Under the pieces are notes generated by a model. That model saw nothing but the letters and a program-made list of their open reading frames with translations, did no database searches and was not told where the DNA came from. A DNA stretch of 64,000 bases from Pseudochrobactrum kiredjianiae (lineage in GTDB: Bacteria; Pseudomonadota; Alphaproteobacteria; Rhizobiales; Rhizobiaceae): the NCBI RefSeq assembly GCF_030362795.1, contig NZ_JAUCBM010000006.1:124001-188000 (forward strand), in the 5' to 3' direction. Each line of letters begins with the position of its first letter. Position 1 is the stretch's first letter. Shown one piece after another: positions 1 through 9,185 of this stretch. Both the position numbers and the translations under genes were made by a program.

Positions 1-581
1 AGTCGCATTATGATGATCCGAACACCCCGTTTGAGGATGTGCTGGGTACATTTCAGGATCTTATCAAAGCCGGTAAAGTACGCGCAATCGGCGCCTCCAA
101 TATCACCGGCGAGCGCCTGCAAACGGCATTAGACACCTCTGCGAAACATAATCTGCCACGTTATGACTCATTGCAGCCGCTTTATAATCTCTACGACCGC
201 GATGCTTATGAAACCACGCTGGAACCGGTGGTGAGCGCCAATCAGGTCAGCGTCATCCCTTATTATACATTGGCGGCAGGCTTCCTCACCGGTAAGTATC
301 GCACCGAAAAAGATTTAGGTATCAGCCCGCGTGGTAACAGAGTAGGCACCACCTATCTCAATGAGCGTGGCTTGAAAATCCTCACAGCAATGGATCAGGT
401 TGCAGAGCGCTATAGCGTGACAGTGGCGCAAATCGCAGTTGCATGGCTGATGGCACAACCATCAATCACCACACCAATTGCCAGCGCCACCAAAATTGAC
501 CAGCTGGAAGAACTCATCAAAGCCACACACCTGACGCTGGATCAGGACGCACTGGATGTTCTGAACAAAGCCAGCGCATAA
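1..581 (+). CDS. Aldo/keto reductase, C-terminal part (cut by window edge)
   Basis: The reading frame is open from the first bases of the window, so this is the 3' part of a larger gene. The visible ~190 residues resemble the second half of an NADP-dependent aldo/keto reductase TIM barrel: a segment reading VRAIGASN, a later SLQPLYNL strand, and the C-terminal cofactor-side motif IASATKIDQLEELI that normally binds the adenosine phosphate. These enzymes reduce aldehydes or ketones with NADPH in the cytoplasm. The catalytic Asp/Tyr/Lys/His region would lie upstream and cannot be seen. The substrate cannot be inferred. The gene ends just before a strong bidirectional terminator shared with the convergent ABC-F gene. 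Confidence 0.88.
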   Translation, partial: SHYDDPNTPFEDVLGTFQDLIKAGKVRAIGASNITGERLQTALDTSAKHNLPRYDSLQPLYNLYDRDAYETTLEPVVSANQVSVIPYYTLAAGFLTGKYRTEKDLGISPRGNRVGTTYLNERGLKILTAMDQVAERYSVTVAQIAVAWLMAQPSITTPIASATKIDQLEELIKATHLTLDQDALDVLNKASA

Positions 582-584
582 AAC

Positions 585-624
585 AAAAAAGCCTGCCTGA
601 AGGATGCTTCAGGCAGGCTTTTTA
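585..624. terminator. Bidirectional Rho-independent terminator
   Basis: A perfect 12-bp stem (591-602 with 607-618) and 4-base loop, preceded by an A run and followed by a T run. It lies between the convergent aldo/keto reductase and ABC-F genes and can serve both. Confidence 0.93.
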
Positions 625-646
625 TAATTTCAACGCAAAAGAAAAA

Positions 647-2458
647 TCAGCCTTCGATTTCCTCACGCAGCATTTCCAGTTCCAGCCATTCTTCTTCGCT
701 GGCTTCAACTTCACTGCGCTTCTTTTCAATCTCGGCAGCAATCTTGGCAAACTGATCAGGATTTTTTGCGTAAAATGCCGGATCAGCCATTTTCACCTCA
801 AGCGCCGCAATTTCAGCACTCAGCTTTTCCATTTTTGCCGGCAGCGTCTCCAGTGCGAATTTCTGTTTGTAAGACAGCTTGCGCTTTTCATCGCGTTTTG
901 GTGCCGGTGCCGTTTCCGCCGCATCACTGCGCGCAGTGGAAGCCGATTTCACCTGACGGCGCGCCAGTGCTGTTTCCTTGCGCTGCGCCATCATATCCGC
1001 ATAACCACCGGCATATTGCAGCCAGCGCCCGTCGCCTTCCGGTGCAATCACCGAGGAGACTGTGCGATCGAGAAAGTCACGGTCATGGCTGACCAGAATA
1101 ACAGTGCCCGCAAATCCGGCTACCAGTTCCTGCAACAGATCAAGCGTTTCCATATCCAGATCGTTGGTCGGCTCATCGAGTATCAGCAGATTGGCAGGGC
1201 GCGACAACACCCGTGCCAGCATCAGACGTGCGCGCTCACCACCCGATAATTCGCGGATCGGCGTGCGTGCCTGTTCCGGCTGAAACAGGAAGTCCTTCAT
1301 ATAGGAAACAACATGGCGCTGCTCGCCATTCACCACCAGCGATTCACCGCGACCATCAGTCAGATAATGCGTCAGTGTCTCATCCGGATTAAGCTCACGC
1401 TTCTGATCCAGTTCCGCAAATTCCAAATTAACGCCAAGACGGATTGTGCCGGAATCCGGCTCAAGCTTACCGGTCAGCATCGACAATAAGGTAGTTTTAC
1501 CGGCACCATTCGGCCCCACAAGACCGATACGGTCACCGCGATTGACACGAATAGAAAAATCTTTAACCAGCACACGCTCATCATAGGCTTTGCTGATTTT
1601 ATCCGCTTCAATCACCAGCTTACCAGATTCCTTCACATCGCTGGCTTGCAGCGTTGCCACGCCTTGCGCATGGCGATGGGTGCGAAACTCGTTACGCATA
1701 GAGTGCAACTCGCCAAGACGGCGCATATTGCGCTTACGGCGCGCAGTCACGCCATAGCGCAACCAATGTTCTTCGCGCACAATCTGGCGTCCGAGCTTCT
1801 GATGATCGCGCTCTTCTTCTTCCAGAACCTTATCGCGCCATTCTTCAAAATGCGCGAAACCCTGCTCAATACGGCGCGTCACACCGCGATCAAGCCAGAT
1901 GGTCGACCGGCTGACATTTTCCAGAAAACGACGGTCATGGGAGATCAGCACAATGGCAGAGCGAATCTGGCGCAATTCCTGCTCCAGCCACTCAATGGTT
2001 GCCAGATCGAGATGGTTGGTCGGCTCATCGAGCAGCAACACATCCGGCTGCGGAGCAATCACCCGCGCCAATGCCGCACGGCGCGCTTCACCGCCGGAAA
2101 GTTGCTGCGGTGTTTCATCACCGGTCAGCCCCAGATTTTCCAGAAGATAGGCCACCCGATAAGGATCATCTGTGGGGCCAAGACCGGCCTCAACATAATC
2201 GCGCACATTGGCAAAACCATCCATATCCGGCGCCTGTGCCAGATAGCGGATCGTTGCCGAAGGGTGACGGAAAACCTCCCCGCCGGTCGGTTCAACCATA
2301 CCGGCTGCGATTTTCAACAATGTGGATTTACCCGAGCCGTTACGCCCGACCAGCGCAATCCGCTCTCCCTCGCTGATCGACAGCCCCGCATCTTCAAGCA
2401 GTGGTGTACCGCCAAAAGTCAGGCTGATCTGGTCAAGTCGGAGAAGAGGAGGAGCCAT
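647..2458 (-). CDS. uup: ABC-F family ATPase, Uup-like
   Basis: A soluble protein of 603 residues with two ABC ATPase domains and no membrane segment, the ABC-F plan. Domain 1 has Walker A GRNGSGKST (38-46), signature LSGGE (120-124) and LLLDEP (141-146). Domain 2 has Walker A GPNGAGKTT (315-323), a second LSGGE near 404 and LLILDEP near 423. Between them is the charged helical linker typical of ABC-F proteins (about 205-265). The last ~75 residues are Lys/Glu rich and look like the coiled coil of Uup. ABC-F proteins act on ribosomes; Uup has also been linked to precise excision of transposons. The start ATG has no clear Shine-Dalgarno. The Uup assignment rests on the C-terminal coiled coil; a different ABC-F subgroup is possible. 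Confidence 0.9.
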   Translation of the reverse strand: MAPPLLRLDQISLTFGGTPLLEDAGLSISEGERIALVGRNGSGKSTLLKIAAGMVEPTGGEVFRHPSATIRYLAQAPDMDGFANVRDYVEAGLGPTDDPYRVAYLLENLGLTGDETPQQLSGGEARRAALARVIAPQPDVLLLDEPTNHLDLATIEWLEQELRQIRSAIVLISHDRRFLENVSRSTIWLDRGVTRRIEQGFAHFEEWRDKVLEEEERDHQKLGRQIVREEHWLRYGVTARRKRNMRRLGELHSMRNEFRTHRHAQGVATLQASDVKESGKLVIEADKISKAYDERVLVKDFSIRVNRGDRIGLVGPNGAGKTTLLSMLTGKLEPDSGTIRLGVNLEFAELDQKRELNPDETLTHYLTDGRGESLVVNGEQRHVVSYMKDFLFQPEQARTPIRELSGGERARLMLARVLSRPANLLILDEPTNDLDMETLDLLQELVAGFAGTVILVSHDRDFLDRTVSSVIAPEGDGRWLQYAGGYADMMAQRKETALARRQVKSASTARSDAAETAPAPKRDEKRKLSYKQKFALETLPAKMEKLSAEIAALEVKMADPAFYAKNPDQFAKIAAEIEKKRSEVEASEEEWLELEMLREEIEG

Positions 2459-2567
2459 GAATAAATACGCTTTTAAAAAGAGGTAGAAGATCGTTACTGC
2501 TCATTACTGCATATTGACGCAAACAGGAACCCTCGCGGCAAATTTCCTGATTGTGATACGCAGACAT

Positions 2568-2600
2568 AAAAAAACAGGCCGGAAACCGGCCTGTTTTTTA
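2568..2600 (-). terminator. Terminator of the glycine-zipper gene
   Basis: A 12-bp stem (2571-2582 with 2586-2597) flanked by A and T runs lies just after the stop of the leftward lipoprotein gene. It is symmetric enough to work in both directions. Confidence 0.9.
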
Positions 2601-2617
2601 TCTCTATCTTGTAGCGC

Positions 2618-2902
2618 TTAGTTACAAGGCGCTTCGTAAACACGGCCGTAATTGTCGCGGTAGCGGCAATACTGAACGCCATTACGGGTCTGTGCCGCGC
2701 CGAGCAGAGTACCGGCAACTGCACCGATAGCTGCACCGGTCAGAGCGCCACGGCCGTTACCGCCGATTGCGCCACCAGCGAGAGCGCCGATTGCTGCGCC
2801 GCCTACACCGTAACCGGCGGTGCGCTGTTCACCTGTTGTACAGGCAACAGTCGAGAATGCGAGCACTGCAGTGACTGCGATCATAGAAAGACGTGATTTC
2901 AT
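2618..2902 (-). CDS. Small glycine-zipper lipoprotein
   Basis: A 94-residue protein with a lipoprotein signal: positive N-terminus, hydrophobic stretch and lipobox ending at Cys21 (STVAC). The middle carries GxxxG-type glycine zippers (GGAAIGALAGGAIGG and GAAIGAVAGTLLG) separated by a short NGRG turn, the pattern of the 17 kDa-antigen/SlyB type of outer-membrane lipoproteins. A short tail holds two Cys (QYCRYRDNYG and the final PCN). It is a single gene with its own terminator. The exact role is unknown; related lipoproteins affect envelope integrity. Confidence 0.88.
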   Translation of the reverse strand: MKSRLSMIAVTAVLAFSTVACTTGEQRTAGYGVGGAAIGALAGGAIGGNGRGALTGAAIGAVAGTLLGAAQTRNGVQYCRYRDNYGRVYEAPCN

Positions 2903-3012
2903 TTAAAGTTACTCCCGTTGAGGCTACTCACTTGCCATAATCTTCCGCATTTTATAGCAAAAAGAAGACAGCAACCATCAAAACAATTTACAGGTTTTTA
3001 TGTTTAGTCACA

Positions 3013-3669
3013 TTAGAGCGCAACGCTGACAGGTGATGCCACCAGAATTGCAGTCCCAGTTTCCAAAGTCACTGTTAACGTTTCTTTTACTCTATTTGAG
3101 AGCGTTAAAGAAGAGCCAAATGGCACAGTAACAGCATCAAGTGGCCATTCTGCCCCGAAAATTGATAATCCGGTTAATGCCTCAAAGCCTAAAATACTAA
3201 ACAGCGTATCTTCAGGCAGGTCAAAATCCGTTTTGCCATAGTTCAGTGGCGTTGCTTCTTCATGGCCGCTCGACAGAAAAATTTTGCGCCCCTTATGCGT
3301 TTGTGCCACCGCCATGCTCAAATGCAAAAATGTATGGTCCGTGCGCTCGCCACCGAATGCACCCGCCAGAATCACTTCTGTTGCGCCGCGCTCATAGGCT
3401 TCATGCAGCGCTAATTCACCATCTGTCATATTCTTGGCAACTGGGAAGACCTGTCGCTCCACATGGCCGTAGCGCTCGGCCAATGCCGCATCAGTGGAAT
3501 CAAAATCGCCGAGCCATAATTCCGGCACGACACCAAGACCAGCCGCATGGCGCATACCACTGTCGGCCGCCAGAACGCGTGCACCGGCAATCTGCTGCTT
3601 CAAACGTGGGGTGACGGTCAGATCGCCGCCGAGAAGAATAAGAAACTTTGACATGCTGCTGCATATCAT
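3013..3669 (-). CDS. thiN: Thiamine diphosphokinase
   Basis: A 218-residue protein of the thiamine pyrophosphokinase family, which makes the cofactor thiamine diphosphate from thiamine and ATP. Recognisable motifs are the N-terminal LILLGGDL strand, ADSG (35-38), the metal-binding GDFDS (54-58), KNMTDGELAL (about 80-89) and GAFGGERTDH (about 102-111). The ATG at 3669 is preceded by a GAGGAG Shine-Dalgarno five bases away. An in-frame ATG at 3654 (MSKFL) is an alternative that matches the usual family start better. The gene is divergent from thiBPQ, which imports thiamine, so uptake and activation are encoded side by side. Confidence 0.9.
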   Translation of the reverse strand: MICSSMSKFLILLGGDLTVTPRLKQQIAGARVLAADSGMRHAAGLGVVPELWLGDFDSTDAALAERYGHVERQVFPVAKNMTDGELALHEAYERGATEVILAGAFGGERTDHTFLHLSMAVAQTHKGRKIFLSSGHEEATPLNYGKTDFDLPEDTLFSILGFEALTGLSIFGAEWPLDAVTVPFGSSLTLSNRVKETLTVTLETGTAILVASPVSVAL

Positions 3670-3741
3670 GCTGCTCCTCAGACCGGAAGCCTACAACCCT
3701 CTTGCTCCGCGACACTGTTTTATCCTATTGTCCGCTTGCTC

Positions 3742-3834
3742 TAACGGGGTGCCTTCTGCTTGCAAAAGGCTGAGAGGCCGGTCTCCGGCTAACCCGCTGA
3801 ACCTGATCCGGTTTGTACCGGCGGAGGGATTAGA
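3742..3834 (+). promoter_or_regulatory. TPP riboswitch (THI element)
   Basis: The region carries the conserved TPP aptamer blocks in order: GGGGTGCC, GGCTGAGA (3769-3776), ACCCGCTGAACCTGATC, and the closing GGTTTGTACCGGCGGAGGGA part ending near 3830. It lies directly upstream of thiB, so it is expected to repress thiBPQ expression when thiamine diphosphate is plentiful. A GAGGAG purine run near 3882 follows the aptamer by about 50 bases. Confidence 0.95.
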
Positions 3835-3906
3835 TGCTGTCCGGCTTCCGGCGCTCAATCCTTGGAAACACCAACACCAGAGGAGAGCCCGCGCGGCTGT
3901 TATCTC

Positions 3907-4911
3907 ATGCTTATCCGAAATCTTATTCTCACCAGCACTCTTCTCTCTGCCCTCACTTTGGGCAGTGCAGCACAGGCGAAAGACCTGACGATCTATACCT
4001 ATGACAGTTTTACTGCCGAATGGGGTCCGGGTCCTCAAGTCAAAGAAAACTTTGAGAAAATCTGTGGCTGCACTCTTAATTTTGTCGCTGTTGCCGATGG
4101 TGTGGCGCTGCTCAACCGTCTGAAGCTCGAAGGCAAATCCACCAAGGCCGATATTGTGCTGGGTCTCGATACCAATCTGATCAGCGATGCCAAAGCCTCC
4201 GGCCTGTTCGCCCCGCACGGGTTGAAGGATGTGAAGAGCAATGTCCCTGATAATTTTCAGGATGATGTGTTCCTACCTTATGATTACAGCTATTTCGCAG
4301 TTATCTACGACAGTGAAAAACTGCAAACGCCGCCGAAATCCATGTCAGAACTGATTGACGGTGACGCCTCAGAAAAGATCATTCTGATGGATCCGCGCAC
4401 GTCAACACCGGGTCTTGGCATGATGCTCTGGGTGAAAGACATCTATGGCGACAAGGCTGCCGAGCAATGGCAGAAACTCAGCAAGCGCGTGCTGACAGTT
4501 ACTCCGGGCTGGTCTGAAGGCTATGGCCTGTTTACAAAAGGCGAAGCGCCGATGGTGCTGTCTTATACGACATCGGCCGCCTATCACATGATCTCGGAAA
4601 AGACCGAGCGCTATAAAGCAGTGACGTTTACAGAAGGCAACTATCTGCAGATTGAGCTGGCCGGTCAGACTGTAACAGGCGCACAAAATCCGCTAAGTGC
4701 TCAATTTCTGCAATTCATGACAACACCGGGTTTTCAGGATGTGATTCCGGAAACCAACTGGATGTATCCGGCCTATAACACCTCAAAACCGCTGAAACCC
4801 GCCTTTGATGCTCTGCCAAAACCGGATAAGAGCCTGTTGATTGCCCCTGAAACAGTTGCGCAAAATCGCAAATCATGGGTGGATGAGTGGCTGAATGCCA
4901 TGAGCCGCTAA
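3907..4911 (+). CDS. thiB: Thiamine ABC transporter, substrate-binding protein
   Basis: Periplasmic thiamine-binding protein of the ThiBPQ importer. I place the start at ATG 3907, which opens a clean Sec signal peptide ([20 protein letters not shown], cut after AQA); the longer frame opens with a TTG at 3862 and adds 15 charged residues before the signal. The mature protein begins [11 protein letters not shown], the usual start of ThiB. Length (334 residues) fits the family. It is the first gene behind the TPP riboswitch. The Shine-Dalgarno is not well placed for ATG 3907, so initiation may depend on the riboswitch-exposed purine run further upstream. Confidence 0.92.
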   Translation: MLIRNLILTSTLLSALTLGSAAQAKDLTIYTYDSFTAEWGPGPQVKENFEKICGCTLNFVAVADGVALLNRLKLEGKSTKADIVLGLDTNLISDAKASGLFAPHGLKDVKSNVPDNFQDDVFLPYDYSYFAVIYDSEKLQTPPKSMSELIDGDASEKIILMDPRTSTPGLGMMLWVKDIYGDKAAEQWQKLSKRVLTVTPGWSEGYGLFTKGEAPMVLSYTTSAAYHMISEKTERYKAVTFTEGNYLQIELAGQTVTGAQNPLSAQFLQFMTTPGFQDVIPETNWMYPAYNTSKPLKPAFDALPKPDKSLLIAPETVAQNRKSWVDEWLNAMSR

Positions 4912-4916
4912 GATCT

Positions 4917-4969
4917 ATCCTGAAAAGCGTGATGCGATTTTCGGACAGAATACGCATAAAAACAAAAAC
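4917..4969 (+). repeat. Degenerate copy of intergenic repeat module C
   Basis: The gap between thiB and thiP holds a diverged copy of the dyad seen better at 29450-29495 and 60872-60925: a CCTGAAAAGCGTGATGCG arm, TTTTCGGACA, then ATGCG/TACGCATAAAAAC-like sequence. A short hairpin (GCTCTGCCGGAATTTTTCCGGCGG type, about 4971-4995) follows it. Confidence 0.6.
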
Positions 4970-5011
4970 AGCTCTGCCGGAATTTTTCCGGCGGAGTACA
5001 CACGGAAAATA

Positions 5012-6658
5012 ATGCAGATATCCCGTTTTAAAACCATCTCAGGCTTTGTTGCGCTGATGCTGCTGCTGGTTCTGACCGGCGGTGCCTTGCTGTCGCTTGG
5101 TATTCAGGGGCTGCAATCAGACGGCAATGCGCTGGCTGCTTTCGACAGCTATTTGTGGAACATTACCCGTTTCACTTTGCTACAGGCGTTGCTCTCGGTG
5201 CTGCTATCCGTGTTATTTGCTTTGCCTGTTGCCCGTGCACTCCATGCCAATACCAGTTTTCGCGGTCGCGCATTACTGCTGCGCTTTTTCGCAATTCCGC
5301 TGACCCTGCCCTCATTGGTCGCCGTCTTTGGCATTACCAGCATTTACGGTCGCAACGGCTTTATTGCTCAGGGCAGCACAGCTTTAGGCCTACCACTGAT
5401 ACCGGATATTTATGGCCTGACAGGTATCTTGCTGGCACATGTATTTTTCAACATGCCGCTAGCTGTTCGTCTGCTGCTCGCCAGCCTTGAATCCATTCCG
5501 CAGGACTACTGGAAGCTCTCTGCACAGTTGGGCATGGGCAGCTTTGCCCGTTTCCGGCTGATTGAATGGCCGGTTATTGCCCGCAATTTAAGCGGCATTG
5601 CGGGTTTGATTTTCATGCTCTGCGCCAGCTCCTTCACCATTGTGCTGACACTGGGTGGTGGCCCGCGTGCAACCACTCTGGAAGTCGCCATTTATCAGGC
5701 GCTACATTTCGATTTTGATCTGGCCCGTGCTGTCGCACTCACTCTGACGCAGCTTCTGCTGACCATCGGTGTCTTATGCCTGCTGCGCCTGACCGGCAAA
5801 CCAACGGAAGAAGGCCTGTCGCTGACAACCATCAGCCGCAATTATATCCAACATGGCAAAACAGCGAAGATTATATCAGGTCTTATCATTGCCTGCGCCG
5901 CGCTCTTTCTCGCCCTGCCGGTACTGGGCATGATCCTGTCTGGGCTGGGTTCTGATCTTTGGCGTCTGATTAATGAAAACGTTGTGCAGCAAGCGATCAT
6001 CACCTCACTACTGTTAGCCTTTGGTGCCGCTGCTGTTTGCGTCGTGCTATCGCTCACGCTGGTTGCCGCACGCGAATATAATGCTACGCAAAATCTCAAA
6101 GCCCCGCGCAAACTACGCAGCTTTTTCACCGCGGCACTCGATAGTGGTTCCAGTCTGGTGTTGATCATCCCGCCGATTGTTATTGGTGCTGGCTGGTTCA
6201 TCCTGTTGCGCCAATTTACCGACGTATTCACGCTCGCACCTTTTATGGTCATCGCCGTCAATGGCGTGATGGCTATGCCATTTGCGGTGCGCCTGCTACG
6301 CCCTGCATGGGACAGCGCCAGCGCCCGTAATAACCGGCTTTGCACAGCCCTTGGCATCAGCGGATTGAATCGTCTGCGCCTGATTGACTGGCCGGTGATC
6401 CGGCGGCCATTGATCCTGAGTTTTATTTTTGCAATGGCGCTGTCTATGGGCGATCTCGGCACCATCGCACTGTTCGGCAGCGATGCGGTACAAACTTTGC
6501 CTTACCTGCTGCTGCAACGCATGGGCAGCTATCGTACCAGTGATGCGGCGGGTCTTGCTCTGATTCTCGCAGCCATTTGTTTTACCCTGATGCTGATCAC
6601 TGATAAAACCGGCAGCAAAACCCAATCGGGCAAATCTGCCGAACGGAATATCGCATGA
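5012..6658 (+). CDS. thiP: Thiamine ABC transporter, permease
   Basis: A 548-residue inner-membrane protein made of two fused binding-protein-dependent permease domains, each with about six membrane helices, as expected for ThiP. Each half has an EAA-like cytoplasmic loop that contacts the ATPase ([20 protein letters not shown] in the second, [20 protein letters not shown] in the first). The start ATG 5012 follows GGAAAATA. It overlaps thiQ by four bases (ATGA), indicating translational coupling. Confidence 0.93.
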   Translation: MQISRFKTISGFVALMLLLVLTGGALLSLGIQGLQSDGNALAAFDSYLWNITRFTLLQALLSVLLSVLFALPVARALHANTSFRGRALLLRFFAIPLTLPSLVAVFGITSIYGRNGFIAQGSTALGLPLIPDIYGLTGILLAHVFFNMPLAVRLLLASLESIPQDYWKLSAQLGMGSFARFRLIEWPVIARNLSGIAGLIFMLCASSFTIVLTLGGGPRATTLEVAIYQALHFDFDLARAVALTLTQLLLTIGVLCLLRLTGKPTEEGLSLTTISRNYIQHGKTAKIISGLIIACAALFLALPVLGMILSGLGSDLWRLINENVVQQAIITSLLLAFGAAAVCVVLSLTLVAAREYNATQNLKAPRKLRSFFTAALDSGSSLVLIIPPIVIGAGWFILLRQFTDVFTLAPFMVIAVNGVMAMPFAVRLLRPAWDSASARNNRLCTALGISGLNRLRLIDWPVIRRPLILSFIFAMALSMGDLGTIALFGSDAVQTLPYLLLQRMGSYRTSDAAGLALILAAICFTLMLITDKTGSKTQSGKSAERNIA

Positions 6659-7389
6659 TACGACACAATGCCGCACTGACGCTGGACAATGTCCGCTTTT
6701 CTTTCGGCCAGACCGAAATGCTGTTTAACCTGCAATTACGCGCGGGCGAAACCGGCGTGATAATCGGCCCAAGCGGCTCCGGCAAATCGACATTGCTTAA
6801 TCTGATTGCGGGTTTTGAATCGCCGAAATCCGGTCATATCCTGATCGGTGGCGAAGTGATTGAGACAGCATCGCCGTCAGACCGTCCTGTGACCATGGTG
6901 TTTCAGGAGAATAATCTGTTTGCTCACTTAGATGTTTTCTCCAATATCGGGCTGGGACGCTCTCCCGCTTTGAAACTGACAGAGCAGGACAAGGCGGCAA
7001 TTCGCACTGCCATTGACCGTGTCGAGCTTACCGGCAAAGAACATCGCAAGCCGGAAGAACTGTCCGGCGGTGAAAGGCAGCGTGTTGCCATTGCCCGCGC
7101 TTTGGTGCGCGATAAGCCTGTCCTGCTGCTCGATGAGGCTTTTGCCTCTCTGGGGCCTGCCCTGCGCCAGCAAATGCTGGATTTGATTGCCGAGCTGCAA
7201 AAAGAGACCGGCATTACCATCCTGATGGTCACCCATACGCCGGAAGACGCGTTGCGCTTTAACTCAACGGTATTTTTTCTGAAAGATGGCGAAATAAAAG
7301 AACAGGGAGATGCCACTATTATGCTCTCTGCCTCTGGTCCTCAGGCTATTCGTGACTATATGGGCACCACAGAGCATAAATCGTCGTGA
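6655..7389 (+). CDS. thiQ: Thiamine ABC transporter, ATP-binding protein
   Basis: A 244-residue ABC ATPase that powers thiamine import. Walker [10 protein letters not shown] is at 38-46, the Q-loop in MVFQENNLF near 81-89, signature LSGGERQR at 136-143 and Walker B VLLLDEA at 156-162, followed by the D-loop ASLGPALR typical of ThiQ and related proteins. The start codon overlaps the thiP stop. No strong terminator follows. Confidence 0.92.
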   Translation: MIRHNAALTLDNVRFSFGQTEMLFNLQLRAGETGVIIGPSGSGKSTLLNLIAGFESPKSGHILIGGEVIETASPSDRPVTMVFQENNLFAHLDVFSNIGLGRSPALKLTEQDKAAIRTAIDRVELTGKEHRKPEELSGGERQRVAIARALVRDKPVLLLDEAFASLGPALRQQMLDLIAELQKETGITILMVTHTPEDALRFNSTVFFLKDGEIKEQGDATIMLSASGPQAIRDYMGTTEHKSS

Positions 7390-7622
7390 CAGCACCGTGA
7401 CAGTCTGGTCATTCAGCCGAAAGACGTGATATTGCCATAGTTTAAAGGCAGAGCGACTTAATCTCCTGCAATAATGCAATGTCTGACAATTTGTGAAATG
7501 ATCCAAACGCATTTCACTTTTCTTGCTCCGGACATTGCCTATATTAAAGGAAAATCCGGGCTTATATTAAGAGAAAACCCGGCTTTTAAACGGCAGACAG
7601 AACTGAGGGCACGATACTGGAT

Positions 7623-9128
7623 ATGTTTTTAAGGGCAACACGGTTTTCCGCAACGGAAAAGCCCTCCATTTCTCCAGTTGTGAAACGGACAGCAGCGATT
7701 GCTCTGGTCGCGCTTTTGTCTGCCTGTCGTTCTGTAGATTTCAGCGATCCCGATATTATCGGCCCGTCTTCCAATCCAGTCACCGTTGCCAATGTCAGCA
7801 AAAACGACAAGCTGGCGCAGCTCGGCGCACAGCAACATCCGCGCATTCTTGCCACTTATGGCGGCGAATATAAAGATGCCAAGCTGGAGCGCATGGTGGC
7901 GAAGATCGTCGGCAATCTGACAACGGTATCTGATAATCCCGATCAGACCTATCGTATTACGATTCTGAACAGCCCGAATATCAACGCTTTTGCCCTGCCC
8001 GGCGGCTATCTCTATGTTACCCGTGGTCTGCTGGCACTCGCCAATGATTCTTCGGAAGTTGCGGCCGTGATCGCCCATGAGATGGGGCACGTCACCGCCA
8101 ATCACGGCATTTTGCGCCAAGCCAAAGAAGCTGAATCTATTATCGCAAAACGTGTTGCCTCTGAAGTCCTGCAGGATGAAGCTGCCGGTCGTGAAGCTGC
8201 CATCCGCAGCAAGCTGCGCCTTGCCCAGTTCTCGCGCAATCAGGAACTACAGGCAGATGCGATCGGTATTAAGATGATTGGTGCCGCGGGCTATGATCCG
8301 TTTGCGTCAGCGCGCTTCTTGCAATCGATGGAAGCCTATACTGGCTTCCGCTCGGTATCAGGTGCAACTGATGCCAGCCTCGACTTTCTGGCAAGCCATC
8401 CGGCAACACCGCAGCGTGTTGATCTGGCCATCGGCCATGCACGCCGTATCGGTGCACCGGGTGTTGGCACTACTGAACGTCCTTCGTTCCTCAATGGCAT
8501 TGACGGGCTGCTCTATGGCGACACACCACAGGAAGGCTTTGTCCGCGAACGCACCTTTATTCATCCGAAACTCGGCGTGACTTTCAGCGTACCGCAGGGC
8601 TTCTCAATTGATAACTCCGCCAATGCTGTTATGGCCAGCGGCCCCGGTGAACTTGCTATCCGCTTTGACGGTGCAGCGCTCCCGCAGGGCAGCGATCTGG
8701 CCAGCTACCTGCGCAGCGGCTGGGTGACAGGGCTGGACGACCAGTCGGTCCAGACCACCACAATCAATGGCCTTCCAGCTGCAACTGCAAGGGCAAATGC
8801 CGATAAATGGCAATTTGAGATTGTGGTCATTGCCTCCGGCCAGAAGGTCTATCGCTTCCTTATTGCAGCGCCAAAAAACAGCAATGCGTTGAGCGCCACA
8901 ACCCGCTCGACGACAGAGAGTTTCCGTGTGCTGACACCGGCTGAACAGGCTGCCGCCAAGCCGCTCCGTATCCGTGTGATTACCGTTAAAGCCGGTGATA
9001 CGCTTGGCTCGCTGGCCAACCGGATGCAGGGCACAGACCGTAAGCTTGAACTCTTCCGCCTTTTGAACGCACTGCCAAGCGGCGGCACGGTATCTGCTGG
9101 CGACCGCGTAAAAATTATCAGCGAATAA
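7623..9128 (+). CDS. M48 family zinc metalloprotease lipoprotein
   Basis: A 501-residue exported protease. A lipobox LSAC puts the lipidated Cys at 35, so the protein is probably anchored in the envelope. The M48 catalytic motif HEMGH is at 152-156, and the third zinc ligand is likely the Glu in NQELQADAIG near 215. This resembles BepA/YfgC-like proteases that survey outer-membrane proteins, but no TPR repeats are evident; the C-terminal half is a separate domain, and the last 60 residues (ITVKAGDTLGSLANRM ... GDRVKIIS) resemble a LysM-like or periplasmic binding module. It stands alone between the thiamine operon and rpoH and shares a terminator with rpoH. Upstream DNA (7550-7590) has a short imperfect repeat but no obvious regulator site. 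Confidence 0.88.
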   Translation: MFLRATRFSATEKPSISPVVKRTAAIALVALLSACRSVDFSDPDIIGPSSNPVTVANVSKNDKLAQLGAQQHPRILATYGGEYKDAKLERMVAKIVGNLTTVSDNPDQTYRITILNSPNINAFALPGGYLYVTRGLLALANDSSEVAAVIAHEMGHVTANHGILRQAKEAESIIAKRVASEVLQDEAAGREAAIRSKLRLAQFSRNQELQADAIGIKMIGAAGYDPFASARFLQSMEAYTGFRSVSGATDASLDFLASHPATPQRVDLAIGHARRIGAPGVGTTERPSFLNGIDGLLYGDTPQEGFVRERTFIHPKLGVTFSVPQGFSIDNSANAVMASGPGELAIRFDGAALPQGSDLASYLRSGWVTGLDDQSVQTTTINGLPAATARANADKWQFEIVVIASGQKVYRFLIAAPKNSNALSATTRSTTESFRVLTPAEQAAAKPLRIRVITVKAGDTLGSLANRMQGTDRKLELFRLLNALPSGGTVSAGDRVKIISE

Positions 9129-9167
9129 AAAAGCAACGGTGCTACGCTTCAAGCACCGTTGCTTTCT
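9129..9167. terminator. Bidirectional terminator between M48 protease and rpoH
   Basis: A 12-bp stem (9132-9143 with 9152-9163), eight-base loop, A run on the left and T-rich run on the right. It separates two convergent genes. Confidence 0.9.
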
Positions 9168-9185
9168 TTTAAGAGATTGCACAGA

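Noticed and set aside
39-581. GTG at 39 as the start of the aldo/keto reductase
   Set aside because: The frame is open to the left edge and the visible part is only the C-terminal half of the family, so the gene is truncated by the window.
1646-2464. A 272-codon frame antisense to the ABC-F gene
   Set aside because: It mirrors the conserved ATPase on the other strand and has no motif of its own.
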